Positions 22,747-34,784 of a stretch of 64,000 nt of DNA are shown piece by piece. This DNA comes from Arenicola marina. Taxonomy: Eukaryota > Annelida > Polychaeta > Arenicolidae. The notes under the pieces were generated by a model, which saw nothing but the letters and a program-made list of their open reading frames with translations, did no database searches and was not told where the DNA came from. Numbering within the stretch: position 1 is the first letter of the stretch; each line of letters opens with the position of its first letter. The stretch is from NCBI GenBank assembly GCA_964019135.1, contig OZ025252.1, forward strand, positions 47,280,959 to 47,344,958, given 5' to 3'. The translations under genes were made by a program, and so were the position numbers.

Positions 22747-23097
22747 ATGCCCCAGGCCCCAGACCTGGGGCGTGCGTTCCAGACCCCAAGACCCCAAAAC
22801 CCCGATACCGTCAGATCCCAGTTAACAGACCCCATGCGCCATGCCCCAGGCTCCAGACCCCAGACCCCAGACCCCAGACCCCATGCCTCAGACCCCAGGC
22901 CCCAGGCCCTACGCCCCTGGCTCCATACCCCAGACCCCAGGCCCCAGACCTCATACCCCAGACCCCAGACCCCAGACCCCAGCCCCCAGACCCCAGCCCC
23001 CAAAACCCAGACCCCAGACCCAGAAGGCTTGCCTCGGGCTTGAGACCCCAGACCCCAGACTCCAGACCCAACACCCCACACCCCACACCCCAGTCCC
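22747..23097. repeat. 7-bp CAGACCC repeat, degenerate
   Basis: Heptamer CAGACCC with interspersed variants (CAGGCCC, CATGCCC). The heptamer shifts frame, so it is open in several frames and yields Pro-rich (+) and Gly/Trp-rich (-) spurious products. Confidence 0.85.
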
Positions 23098-24370
23098 CTG
23101 AACAGCATGCCCCATGCTGATAGTGATGTATCACCCATTCCGATTGAATGTCCACAACGATAGCCGAGATGAAAGCCACGCAGGCGCAAGTTGAGGTTAT
23201 CAAATTGAAGTTTTAGTTAATTTTAGACGCGGTTTTCTGTAATTGTGTGACGTACGTGGCTGGCCCACACAGATGTCGTCATTACTGTCTGGCGGGGACC
23301 CCCTCCCCGTCCCTCCCCACCCTCTGGACGGGTCGCTACAGTGGCGAATCCAAGGGGAAGTAGGTCCCCCCCCCAGCCTAGAACCTACCCAAAGTTTGAT
23401 TTGCCCCTCCTCCCAGCCCCCCCCGCTCCCCCCCAGCCGCTTCTATTTCAAATCCTGAATCGGCGACTGATAATAAATACATATATATACATGGCTGACA
23501 TAGGCTGTACATATACACCAACATCTACATCCACATTTTCATTTCCAGGACTATAGAAACCTAGGCATAAAAATACCCAACTTCACAATTCAAGACAATC
23601 TGAAAAGTAGGTACGTGATCAACGCAATTATTCCCACTAAGCTAGACAGAAATTGCTGTTTGTGGTTCCTTAATATCTGGACAATCCAAAAAACTCGACG
23701 ATAATACATCATCCTTTGACAGTCTCACCGGGCTAATCTGTCACAAAAACAAGATGGAAAGCACTTTGATCTTGATAAATTCAGTCTTCCCCCAACCCGC
23801 CTACGTCTGTTACTTGTGCATAATTTGTCACACGGGTAACGAACACGTCCCTAATGCAAACTAAAATCTCGTTTGATCCGGGCCTTCAGTGCGAGAGTCT
23901 CACAGCAATCTGTCTGTGCCCCCTTGCCGTGTGAGGAACGAGGCTGTGGTACATGATAATCTGACGTGTGCAATTTGTAAGTAACTCCCTGAGGTAAGAT
24001 GACCCAGCGCGACGCCAGTATACATCAGTGACGCTCACCACCCACCAGGCTCGGGCGGATATGTACTGTCTCGCCTATAATGCGGAATACTTACACCAAT
24101 GATCTTGGCCTAACCATGGTTGTCGATGAGATACATGATTACTGGTATAAAACTCGATGCAGATCCACTCTTTGAGAGGCAACGCGATGTGTTGTGTTGT
24201 ATCCATAGCGCGGGGAGGAAGCTGCCTCGTTACGTAAGACAAGTACTTTATACCCCACTCATAGTCACGTGTTTCCTGTGCATCTAAAAGGACACTGCGG
24301 CACTTACTAGAAAACGTTCCCAATAGCAACGTGATACATACCACGTGCTATTGGAGTTGGGGGTGACGTG
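23098..24370. other. Unique DNA with possible MITE
   Basis: No gene recognised. A possible MITE lies at 23339-23469. A 89-codon - strand frame at 24075-24344 matches nothing known. Confidence 0.5.
23339..23469. mobile_element. Possible short MITE with imperfect TIRs
   Basis: The left end CAGTGGCGAATCCAAGG faces a right end whose reverse complement is CAGTCGCCGATTCAGGATTT. The interior is C-rich. Ends of the CAGTGGCGGATCC type are widespread on small DNA transposons in animals (recalled, not searched). No convincing target duplication flanks it. Confidence 0.4.
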
Positions 24371-27300
24371 TAGTCTCTAGCCCAGAGAGGGAAGGTCTCT
24401 AGCCCAGAGGGAAGGTCTCTAGCCCAGAGAGGGAGGGTCTCTAGCCCAGAGAGGGAGGGTCTCTAGCCCAGAGAGGGAGGGTCTCTAGCCCAGAGAGGGA
24501 AGGTCTCTAGCCCAGAGGGAAGGTCTCTAGCCCAGAGAGGGAGGGTCTCTAGCCCAGAGAGGGAGGGTCTCTAGCCCAGAGAGGGAGGGTCTCTAGCCCA
24601 GAGAGGGAGTGTCTCTAGCCCAGAGAGGGAGGGTCTCTAGCCCAGAGAGGGAGGGTCTCTAGCCCAGAGAGGGAAGGTCTCTAGCCCAGAGAGGGAAGGT
24701 CTCTAGCCCAGAGAGGTTGGGTCTCTAGCCCAGAGAGGGAAGGTCTCTAGCCCAGAGAGGGAGGGTCTCTAGCCTAGAGAGGGAGGGTCTCTAGCCCAGA
24801 GAGGGAGGGTCTCTAGCCCAGAGAGGGAGGGTCTCTAGCCCAGAGAGGGAGGGTCTCTAGCCCAGAGAGGGAGGGTCTCTAGCCCAGAGAGGGAGGGTCT
24901 CTAGCCCAGAGAGGGAGGGTCTCTAGCCCAGAGAGGGAGGGTCTCTAGCTCAGAGAGGGAGGGTCTCTAGCCCAGAGAGGGAAGGTCTCTAGCCCAGAGG
25001 GAAGGTCTCTAGCCCAGAGAGGGAGGGTCTCTAGCCCAGAAAGGAAAGGTCTCTAGCCCAGAGAGGGAGGGTCTCTAGCCCAGAGAGGGAGGGTCTCTAG
25101 CCCAGAGAGGGAGGGTCTCTAGCCCAGAGAGGGAGGGTCTCTAGCCCAGAGAGGGAGGGTATCTAGCCCACAGAGGGAGGGTCTCTAGCCCAGAGAGGGA
25201 GGGTCTCTAGCTCAGAGAGGGAGGGTCTCTAGCCCAGAGAGGGAGGGTCTCTAGCCCAGAGAGGGAAGGTCTCTAGCCCAGAGAGGGAGGGTCTCTAGCC
25301 CAGAGAGGGAAGGTCTCTAGCCCAGAGGGAAGGTCTCTAGCCCAGAGAGGGAGGGTCTCTAGCCCAGAGAGGGAGGGTCTCTAGCCCAGAGAGGGAAGGT
25401 CTCTAGCCCAGAGAGGGGGGGTCTCTAGCCCAGAGAGGGAGGGTCTCTAGCCCAGAGAGGGAGGGTCTCTAGCTCAGAGAGGGAGGGTCTCTAGCCCAGA
25501 GAGGGAAGGTCTCTAGCCCAGAGGAAAGGTCTCTAGCCCAGAGAGGGAGGGTCTCTAGCCCAGAGAGGGAAGGTCTCTAGCCCAGAGAGGGAGGGTCTCT
25601 AGCCCAGAGAGGGAAGGTCTCTAGCCCAGAGAGGGAGGGTCTCTAGCCCAGAGAGGGAGGGTCTCTAGCCCAGAGAGGGAAGGTCTCTAGCCCAGAGAGG
25701 GAGGGTCTCTAGCCCAGAGAGGGACGGTCTCTAGCCCAGAGAGGGAGGGTCTCTAGCCCAGAGAGGGATGGTCTCTAGCCCAGAGAGGGAAGGTCTCTAG
25801 CCCAGAGAGGGAGGGTCTCTAGCCCAGAGAGGAAGGGTCTCTAGCCCAGAGAGGGAGGATCTCTAGCCCAGAGAGGGAGGGTCTCTAGCCCAGAGAGGGA
25901 GGGTCTCTAGCCCGGAGAGGGAGGGTCTCTAGCCCAGAGAGGGAAGGTCTCTAGCCCAGAGAGGGAGGGTCTCTAGCCCAGAGAGGGAAGGTCTCTAGCC
26001 CAGAGAGGAAGGGTCTCTAGCCCAGAGAGGGAGGGTCTCTAGCCCAGAGAGTGAAGGTCTCTAGCCCAGAGAGGGCAGGTCTTTAGCCCAGAGAGGGAAG
26101 GTCTCTAGCCCAGAGAGGAAAGGTTTTTAGCCCAGAGAGGGAAGGTCTCTAGCCCAGAGAGGGAGGGTCTCTAGCCCAGAGAGGGAGGGTTTCTAGCCCA
26201 GAGAGGGAGGGTCTCTAGCCCAGAGAGGGAAGGTCTTTAGCCTAGAGAGGGAAGGTCTTTAGCCCGAAGAGGGAAGGTCTTTAGCCCAGAGAGGGAGGGT
26301 CTCTAGCCCAGAGAGGGAGGGTCTCTAGCCCAGAGAGGGAAGGTCTTTAGCCCAGAGAGGGAAGGTCTTTAGCCCAGAGAGGGAAGGTCTCTAGCCCAGA
26401 GAGGGAAGGTCTTTAGCCCAGAGAGGGAAGGTCTCTAGCCCAGAGAGGGAGGGTCTCTAGCCCAGAGAGGGAAGGTCTCTAGCCCAGAGAGGGAGGGTTT
26501 CTAGCCCAGAGAGGGAGGGTCTCTAGCCCAGAGAGGGAAGGTCTTTAGCCCAGAGAGGGAAGGTCTTTAGCCCAGAGAGGGAAGGTCTCTAGCCCAGAGA
26601 GGGAAGGTCTTTAGCCCAGAGAGGGAGGGTCTCTAGCCCAGAGAGGGAGGGTCTCTAGCCCAGAGAGGGAAGGTCTCTAGCCCAGAAAGGGAAGGTCTCT
26701 AGCCCAGAGAGGGAGGGTCTCTAGCCCAGAGAGGGAAGGTCTCTAGCCCAGAGAGGGAAGGTCTCTAGCCCAGAGAGGGAGGGTCTTTTGCAGAGAGGGA
26801 AGGTCTCTAGCCCAGAGAGGGAAGGTCTTTAGCCCAGAGAGGGAAGGTCTCTAGCCCATAGAGGGAAGGTCTTTAGCCCAGAGAGGGAAGGTCTCTAGCC
26901 CAGAGAGGGAAGGTCTCTAGCCCAGTGAGGGAAGGTCTCTAGCCCAGAGAGGGAGGGTCTCTAGCATAGAGTGAAGGTCTCTAGCCCAGAGAGGGAAGGT
27001 CTCTAGCCCAGAGAGGGAAGGTCTCTAGCCCAGAGAGGGAAGGTCTCTAGCCCAGAGAGGGAGGGTCTCTAGCCCAGAGAGGGAGGGTCTCTAGCCCAGA
27101 GAGGGAAGGTCTCTAGCCCAGAGAGGGAGGGTCTCTAGCCCAGAGAGGGAGGGTCTCTAGCCCAGAGAGGGGAGGTCGCTAGCCCAGAGAGGGAAAGTCT
27201 CTAGCCCAGAGAGGGAGGGTCTCTAGCCCAGAGAGGGAGGGGCTCTAGCCCAGAGAGGGAAGGTCTCTAGCCCAGAGAGGGAGGGTCTCTGGCCCATAGA

Positions 27301-30300
27301 GGGAAGGTCTCTAGCCCAGAGAGGGAGGGTCTCTGGCCCATAGAAGGAAGGTCTCTAGCCCAGAGGGGGACGGTCTCTAGCCCAGAGAGAGAAGGTCTCT
27401 AGCCCAGAGAGGGAAGGTCTCTAGCCCAGAGAGGGAGGGTCTCTAGCCCAGAGAGGGAAGGTCTCTAGCCCAGAGAGGGAAGGTCTCTAGCCCAGAGAGG
27501 GAAGGTCTCTAGCCCAGAGAGCGAATGTCTCTAGCCCAGAGAGGGAAGGTCTCTAGCCCAGAGAGGGAAGGTCTCTAGCCCAGAGAGGGAGGGTATCTAG
27601 CCCAGAGAGGGAAGGTATCTAGCCCAGAGAGGGAAGGTCTCTAGCCCAAAGAGGGAAGGTCTCTGGCCCATAGAGGGAAGGTCTCTAGCCCAGAGAGGGA
27701 AGGTATCTAGCCCAGAGAGAGAAGGTCTTTAGCCCAGAGAGGGAGGTTCTCTAGCCCAGAGAGGGAAGGTCTGTAGCCTACAGCAAGAAGGTCATTAGCC
27801 CTGTGAGGGAAGGTCACTAGCTTAGTGCCAGAAGGTGTCTAGCCCAGGGAGCGAAGGTCACTAGCCCAGAGAGCAAAGGTCTCTAGCCCAGAGAGGGAGG
27901 GTCTCTAGCCCAGAGAGGGAAGGTCTCTAGCCCAGAGAGGGAAGGTCTCTAGCCCAGAGAGGGAAGGTCTCTAGCCCAGAGAGGGAGGGTCTCTAGCCCA
28001 GAGAGGGAGGATCTCTAGCCCAGAGAGGGAAGGTCTCTAGCCCAGAGTGGGTAGGTCTCTAGCCCAGAGAGGGAAGGTCTCTAGCCCAGAGAGGAAAGGT
28101 CTGTAGCCCAGAGAGGGAAGGTCTCTAGCCCAGAGAGGGAAGGTATCTAACCCAGAGAGGGAGGGTCTCTAGGCCAGAGAGGGAAGGTCTGTAGCCCAGA
28201 GAGGGAAGGTCTCTAGCCCAGAGAGGGAAGGTGTGTAGCCTACGGCAAAAAGGTCATTGGCCCTGTGAGGGAAGGTCTCTAGCCTAGTGCCAGAAGGTGG
28301 CTAGCCCATAGAACGAAGGTCTCTAGCCCAGAGAAGGAAGGTATCTAGCCCAGAGAGGGAAGGTCTCTAGCCCAGAGAGGGAAGGTATCTAGCCCAGAGA
28401 GGGAAGGTCTCTAGCCCTGAGAGGGAAGGTCTCTAGCCCAGAGAGGGAAGGTCTCTAGCTCGGAGAGGGAAGGTCTCTAGCCTAGAGAGGGAAGGTCTCA
28501 AGCCCAGAGAGGGAAGGTCTCTAGCCCAGAGAGGGAAGGTCTCTAGCCCAGAGAGGGAAGGCCCAGAGAGGGAAGGTCTCTAGCCCGGAGAGGGAAGGTC
28601 TCTAGCCCAGAGAGGGAAGGTATCTAGCCCAGAGCGGGACGGTCTCTAGCCCAGAGAGGGAAGATATCTAGCCTAGAGAGGGAAGGTCTCTAGCAGAGAG
28701 GGAAGGTCTCTAGCCCAGAGAGGGAAGGTTTCTAGCCCAGAGAGGGAGGGTATCTAGCCCAGAGAGGGAAGGTATCTAGCCCAGAGAGGGAAGGTCTCTA
28801 GCCCAGAGAGGGAAGGTCTCTGGCCCATAGAGGGAAGGTCTCTAGCCCAGAGAGGGAAGGTATCTAGCCCAGAGAGAGAAGGTCTTTAGCCCAGAGAGGG
28901 AGGGGCTCTAGCCCAGAGAGGGAAGGTCTGTAGCCCAGAGAGGGAAGGTGTGTAGCCCAGAGAGGGAAGGTCTCTAGCCCAGAGAGGGAAGGTCTCTGCC
29001 CCATAGAGGGAAGGTCTCTAGCCCAGAGAGGGAAGGTATCTAGCCCAGAGAGAGAAGGTCTTTAGCCCAGAGAGGGAGGTTCTCTAGCCCAGAGAGGGAA
29101 GGTCTTTAGCCCAGAGAGGGAGGGGCTCTAGCCCAGAGAGGGAAGGTCTGTAGCCCAGAGAGGGAAGGTCTGTAGCCCAGAGAGGGAAGGTCTCTAGCCC
29201 AGAGAGGGAAGGTCTCTGCCCCATAGAGGGAAGGTCTCTAGCCCAGAGAGGGAAGGTATCTAGCCCAGAGAGAGAAGGTCTTTAGCCCAGAGAGGGAGGT
29301 TCTCTAGCCCAGAGAGGGAAGGTCTGTAGCCTACAGCAAGAAGGTCATTAGCCCTGTGAGGGAAGGTCACTAGCTTAGTGCCAGAAGGTGTCTAGCCCAG
29401 GGAGCGAAGGTCACTAGCCCAGAGAGCAAAGGTCTCTAGCCCAGAGAGGGAGGGTCTCTAGCCCAGAGAGGGAAGGTCTCTAGCCCAGAGAGGGAAGGTC
29501 TCTAGCCCAGAGAGGGAAGGTCTCTAGCCCAGAGAGGGAGGGTCTCTAGCCCAGAGAGGGAGGATCTCTAGCCCAGAGAGGGAAGGTCTCTAGCCCAGAG
29601 TGGGTAGGTCTCTAGCCCAGAGAGGGAAGGTCTCTAGCCCAGAGAGGAAAGGTCTGTAGCCCAGAGAGGGAAGGTCTCTAGCCCAGAGAGGGAAGGTATC
29701 TAACCCAGAGAGGGAGGGTCTCTAGGCCAGAGAGGGAAGGTCTGTAGCCCAGAGAGGGAAGGTCTCTAGCCCAGAGAGGGAAGGTGTGTAGCCTACGGCA
29801 AAAAGGTCATTAGCCCTGTGAGGGAAGGTCTCTAGCCTAGTGCCAGAAGGTGGCTAGCCCATAGAACGAAGGTCTCTAGCCCAGAGAAGGAAGGTATCTA
29901 GCCCAGAGAGGGAAGGTCTCTAGCCCAGAGAGAGAAGGTATCTAGCCCAGAGAGGGAAGGTCTCTAGCCCTGAGAGGGAAGGTCTCTAGCCCAGAGAGGG
30001 AAGGTCTCTAGCTCGGAGAGGGAAGGTCTCTAGCCTAGAGAGGGAAGGTCTCAAGCCCAGAGAGGGAAGGTCTCTAGCCCAGAGAGGGAAGGTCTCTAGC
30101 CCAGAGAGGGAAGGTATCTAGCCCGGTCTCTAGCCCAGAGAGGGAAGGTCTCTAGCCCGGAGAGGGAAGGTCTCTAGCCCAGAGAGGGAAGGTATCTAGC
30201 CCAGAGCGGGACGGTCTCTAGCCCAGAGAGGGAAGATATCTAGCCTAGAGAGGGAAGGTCTCTAGCAGAGAGGGAAGGTCTCTAGCCCAGAGAGGGAAGG

Positions 30301-31199
30301 TTTCTAGCCCAGGGAGGGAAGGTCTCTAGCCCAGAGAGGGAAGGTCTCTAGCCCAGAGAGGGAATATCTCTAGCTCGGAGAGGGAAGGTATCTAGCCCTG
30401 ATCGGGACGGTCTCTAGCCCAGAGAGGGAAGGTCTCTAGCCTAGAGAGGGAAGATCTCTAGCAGAGAGGGAAGGTCTCTAGCCTAGAGAGGGAAGGTCTC
30501 TAGCTGAGAGGGAATGTATCTAGCCCAGAGAGGAAAAGTCTCTAGCCTAGAGAGGGACGGTCTCTAGCCCAGAGAGGGAAGGTCTGTAGCCCAGAGAGGG
30601 AAGGTCTCTAGCCTGGAGCGGGAAGGTCTCTAGCCCAGGGAGAGAAGGTCTCTAGCCGATAGAGGGAAGGTCTCCAGCCCAGAGAGGGACGGTCTCTAGC
30701 CTTGGGCGGGAAGGTCTCTAGCAGAGAGGGAAGGTCTCTAGCCTAGAGAGGGAAGCTCTCTAGCTGAGAGGGAATGTATCTAGCCCAGGGAGGAAAAGTC
30801 TCTAGCCTAGAGAGGGACGGTCTCTAGCCCAGAGAGGGAAGGTCTCTAGCCCAGAGAGAGAAGGTCTCTAGCCTGGAGCGGGAAGGTCTCTAGCCCAGGG
30901 AGGGAAGGTCTCTAGCCGATAGCTGGAAGGTCTCCAGCCCAGAGAGGGACGGTCTCTAGCCTAGAGCGGGAAGGTCTCGAGCCCAGAGAGCGAAGGTCTC
31001 TAGCCCAGGGAGGGGAGGGCTCTAGCCTAGAGAGGAAAGTTCTCTAGCCTAGAGAGGGAAGGTATCTAGCCTAGAGAGGGAAGGTCTCTCGCCTAGAGAG
31101 GGAAGGTCTCTAACCTTGAGAGGGAAGCTATCTAGCCCAGATAGGGAAGGTCTTTAGCCTAGAGAGGGAAGGTCTCTAGCCTAGAGAGGGAAGGTCTGT
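24371..31199. repeat. 22-bp hairpin minisatellite, about 310 units
   Basis: The unit contains GGTCTCTAGCCCAGAGAGGG and repeats every 22 bp for 6.8 kb. Each unit holds the dyad TCTCT-AGCCC-AGAGA (5-bp stem, 5-base loop). CTAG in every unit puts stops in all six frames, so no ORF exists here. The left part is very uniform, while decay rises to the right, with diverged units such as GTAGCCTACAGCAAGAAG at about 27770, 28240, 29325 and 29790. Segments near 27.66-28.56 kb recur at an offset of 1,553 bp. Confidence 0.95.
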
Positions 31200-31599
31200 C
31201 GCTCCCTGGTATCGCTTCGTTCTGGTACATTGAGATAAACCAAAACGGAAATGGTGCTTTCAGTGGATTTCTTCTTCGCTGCAGGGGTGAGAATTACCCT
31301 CATTCGATGATTTCACTGGGTTGAGTGTATGTAGTGATGGCTCGAGGCTATCCTTGACTATTGTACGAGAGGCTCAGACGGCCTTTGATAACCCTCTCCC
31401 CCCACCTCCCAATCTCCTGCGCCCCCCCCCCCCCACACCTCCCAATCCTCCCTCCCTTAAACTAGCCAGCGAACCAACTGTGGAGGCCAAATCTCGTTTC
31501 CCTACGAACAATATATTAAGGTCAAGGCCAAGGTCATACGGAAGGCCCTGGGGTTGGGTGATGAGAGCGTGGAGTGGGCAGGATAGGTGGTAGTGAGGG
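31200..31599. other. Unique spacer between arrays
   Basis: No gene recognised. It contains a poly-C tract near 31424 and turns G-rich toward the next array. Confidence 0.5.
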
Positions 31600-32615
31600 T
31601 AGCGGGAGGGGGGGGGTTGAGTGAGGTTAGGGGTGGTGGGGTTTGGGTGAGTGAGGGTCGGGGTGGGGGGGGGTTTGGGTGAGTGAGGGAATGGGTGGTG
31701 GGGTTTGGGTGAGTGAGGGTGGGGGGGGGTTGGGTAAGTGAGGGTAGGGGTGGTGGGGTTTGGGTGGGTGAGGGTTGGGGTGGTGTTAATAGGGTGAGTG
31801 AGGGTATGGGTGGTGCGGGATGAGTGAGTGAGTGTAGGGATGGCGGGGGATGGTTGAGTCAGTGTAGAAGTGGCGGGGTTTGGGTGAGTGTGGGTTGGGG
31901 TGGTGGGGTTTGGGTGGGTAAGGGGAGGGGGGGTGGGGTTTGGGTGAGTGAGAGTAGGGGTGGTGGGGTTTGGGTGAGTGAGGGTAGGGGTGGTGGGGAT
32001 GGGTGGGTGAGGGTAGGGGTGGTAAGGTTTGGGTGAGTGATAGCAGGGGTGGTGGGGTTTGGGTGAGTGAGGGTGGGGGGGGGTTGGGTAAGTGAGGGTA
32101 GGGGTGGTGGGGTTTGGGTGGGTGAGGGTTGGGGTGGTGTTAATAGGGTGAGTGAGGGTATGGGTGGTGCGGGATGAGTGAGTGAGTGTAGGGATGGCGG
32201 GGGATGGTTGAGTCAGTGTAGAAGTGGCGGGGTTTGGGTGAGTGTGGGTTGGGGTGGTGGGGTTTGGGTGGGTAAGGGGAGGGGGGATGGGGTTTGGGTG
32301 AGTGAGAGTAGGGGTGGTGGGGTTTGGGTGAGTGAGGGTAGGGGTGGTGGGGATGGGTGGGTGAGGGTAGGGGTGGTAAGGTTTGGGTGAGTGATAGCAG
32401 GGGTGGTGGGGTTTGGGTGAGTGAGGTCAGGGTTGGTGGGGTTTGGGTGAGTGGGGGTAGGGGTGGTGTGGTTTGGGTGAGTGAGGGTAGGGGAGGTGGG
32501 GTTTGGGTGATTAAGGGTAGCGGTGGTGGGAGATAGGTGGGTGAGTGTAGGGGTGGTAAGGCCTGGGAGAGTGATGGCAGGGGTGGTGGGGATGGGTGAG
32601 TGAGGGTTGGGTAAG
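31600..32615. repeat. G-rich 30-bp minisatellite with 354-bp duplication
   Basis: Units approximate GGGTTTGGGTGAGTGAGGG plus GTAGGGGTGGTG. A 354-bp block (about 31700-32050) is repeated in tandem, including the private variants GTTAATAGGG (31787 and 32141) and GATAGCAGGG (32038 and 32392). Long Pro/Thr/His frames on the - strand are products of the repeat. Confidence 0.9.
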
Positions 32616-32824
32616 GGGAGACTTCCCTCGTCATATTGCTTCCCTGTAGTTTTGCTGGGTATCAGTACTCCTTTGCCTAACATAGTGTGTTCTGTAAGGT
32701 ATGCAGGCCGCCTTTATGGCATCCTGCCTCTGAGTGCTATAGATAGAGGATGTCATTGAGGGAAATAGCGCCGTAAATGAGAGAGCCAGCCTACTGCACG
32801 GCCAGAGACGCTCCTCCCAACCTG
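32616..32824. other. Unique flank of inverted-repeat element
   Basis: Contains TTTATGGCATC followed by GCCTCTGAGTGCT near 32712-32740, which faintly resembles pieces of unit A at the window start. Otherwise nothing is recognised. Confidence 0.4.
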
Positions 32825-33115
32825 GCCTGAAAACAACACGTTATATTCGTAAGACAGTTAAGGGATGGGACGACATTGTAACGTCTGAACTCATCCGCCC
32901 CGGCCTCTGTTAGCAATACCTATTTTGTGCAAAATATCGAAACACTCACCTGTTAGACTAGATGTGAAATTGCACAAATATTCCTCAATCCAGAGTGATG
33001 CATGAGCGCATGATGTTAAAGAAGTGTAATCACAGATAAACGTGTATTTGCGAAGTTTTTAAATAAAAAAGTTATCTACTTCCACGCGCCGCCATGATGC
33101 TTTTTTTCCGTGTCC
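32825..33115 (+). repeat. Left terminal inverted repeat
   Basis: Outer end GCCTGAAAACAACACG. The body pairs with 34785-35057 in reverse complement, with one 11-14 bp indel near 32870. Confidence 0.8.
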
Positions 33116-34378
33116 TTAGCGGCAGGTACACAAGTTATTTTACTAGAGGTGACGCACGATATAATAGGGCTATAAAATCTCGTTCGCTTAGACTTCCGGT
33201 TTACTCATTTTGGGGACAAACAAACGAAGCACGTGTTCGGAACTAGTTTAGAATCTCTGCGCACACTGGTATCCTGACTATCTGTGACGTAGGCGTGACG
33301 TGTATGTTACGCAAAGAGAGAGACTGGGAACCAGACTACCTGCGCAAAAGCCAGGCGCCGAGGGGTGGGTATATTGCGGAAGGCCTAGCGATATGATTAA
33401 AAATATTTAAGAAATATAGCTTCACAAAACGGACAGACGACATATTTTTTATTCGTTTGAGCAATCACAATGACAAATATTTGTTACGACGGGACAATAC
33501 GACTGAGAGACTGACGTTTTTTTGCATTTCCTACGAAAACGAGGCATTATGACGTCACACTAATTCTCCCCGGTGACAACGTTGGCGCAACGCTTCAAAC
33601 AGAAAACTTACAAAAATGAAGAAACTTGGTCTTTTTGTGATCCAAAAGTGATACGAAAACATCCAACTGGTCTTATTTTATCTTTACCATGTGGATTAAT
33701 GACGCACCCGTGTGTTGTTACTCCATGCATTGCACATTTTGACAGCGGAATGGTTAAGTCGATCACTTGCTCTCGCCATTTTTGTTACCTCGGAGGCACG
33801 TGAAACCCTGTGACGTCACTCGCTGTTTAGTGAACTTGCGAAAGCCTGGGTGCAGGGCTACATTTAGAACGTTATTTTTAACTTTCGAGTGTTTTGAAGA
33901 CGGATTTTTCCATGTATATTCCCAAAGTTCTGCGCTTCATCGGCTCCAAATATTTTAACGTATATCTCCCATAGCCATGTTTAGTGAAATGGTACTCATA
34001 GTCTTTAGAATAAACCTGGAAAGAAATTGAGTTATAGCTGCCTATACTTCAACATGGAGTACGTGTGTCTGTTTGTCCCCAAAACTGAAGTCTCGCGGCC
34101 CGATCGCGAGAACTGTATAGCCCTATTCACATTACGCGTTAAATTTACTCTCGTCGTCCCTGACACGTGGTATAATTCATGCCACGATACCGACAACATG
34201 ATGGCATAATGGAAATGTTTATTTATTTATGGATAGACTCATTCTAGATGAGTAAATAATGATATATAAATATTGACATGAATCATTTTCCTTGGGTATT
34301 GCGGTCCACTTTGTTTGCTTAACTTGAGTCACAATTGAATAAAAGAACCATGTTTTTAAGCATTCCTTACTAACCATA

Positions 34379-34569
34379 GAGGGGACACAAAGCATGTCCC
34401 AAATTCACCAGGGATAAGGACATCAGAGAACCCAGAACTCTAGGTGCGCGACTGTCGGAAATGTCCAAAGAATATGATTTCTGGAATAGACGAGGACGTA
34501 GACTCGCGGCCAGACGTCTAGCGCGACGCCAGGAGCAGGAGCAGGGGAATAAAGAAGAGTCAATGTAGT
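34379..34569 (+). other. Possible terminal coding exon
   Basis: After an acceptor-like TTACTAACCATAG, an open frame of about 62 codons runs to a TAG at 34567-34569. Its product is hydrophilic and strongly basic near the end (for example MSKEYDFWNRRGRRLAARR followed by an EQEQ stretch), which looks more protein-like than other frames nearby. It falls in the roughly 600 bp present only in the right arm of the inverted repeat. A 102-codon - strand frame (34423-34731) overlaps it, so coding strand is uncertain. No family recognised. Confidence 0.25.
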
Positions 34570-34784
34570 AGCAATCTGTGAGCAATTTCGGATAAACAAT
34601 AGCCTGCATATGGGCTTGTCTTTTTGTGCCATGTTTTTGTCACAGCGAGACTTGTAAGAAGGGGTATAGAGAATAGCCTTGCCTCGCATATCATTCATTT
34701 CGCCGCGAACAACGTCCTGCAAACTAAACATCGCTTACATCTCTACCAATCAACAACGTTTTAACGCCACCTGTTGATTGAGTG

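Noticed and set aside
24371..31199. CRISPR-like regular repeats
   Set aside because: Units are contiguous with no unique spacers and the genome is eukaryotic, so this is a minisatellite.
31600..32615. Telomere-like G-rich repeat
   Set aside because: GGGT/TTTGGG strings occur, but the unit is a degenerate 30-bp minisatellite, with no TTAGGG or other canonical telomere array.
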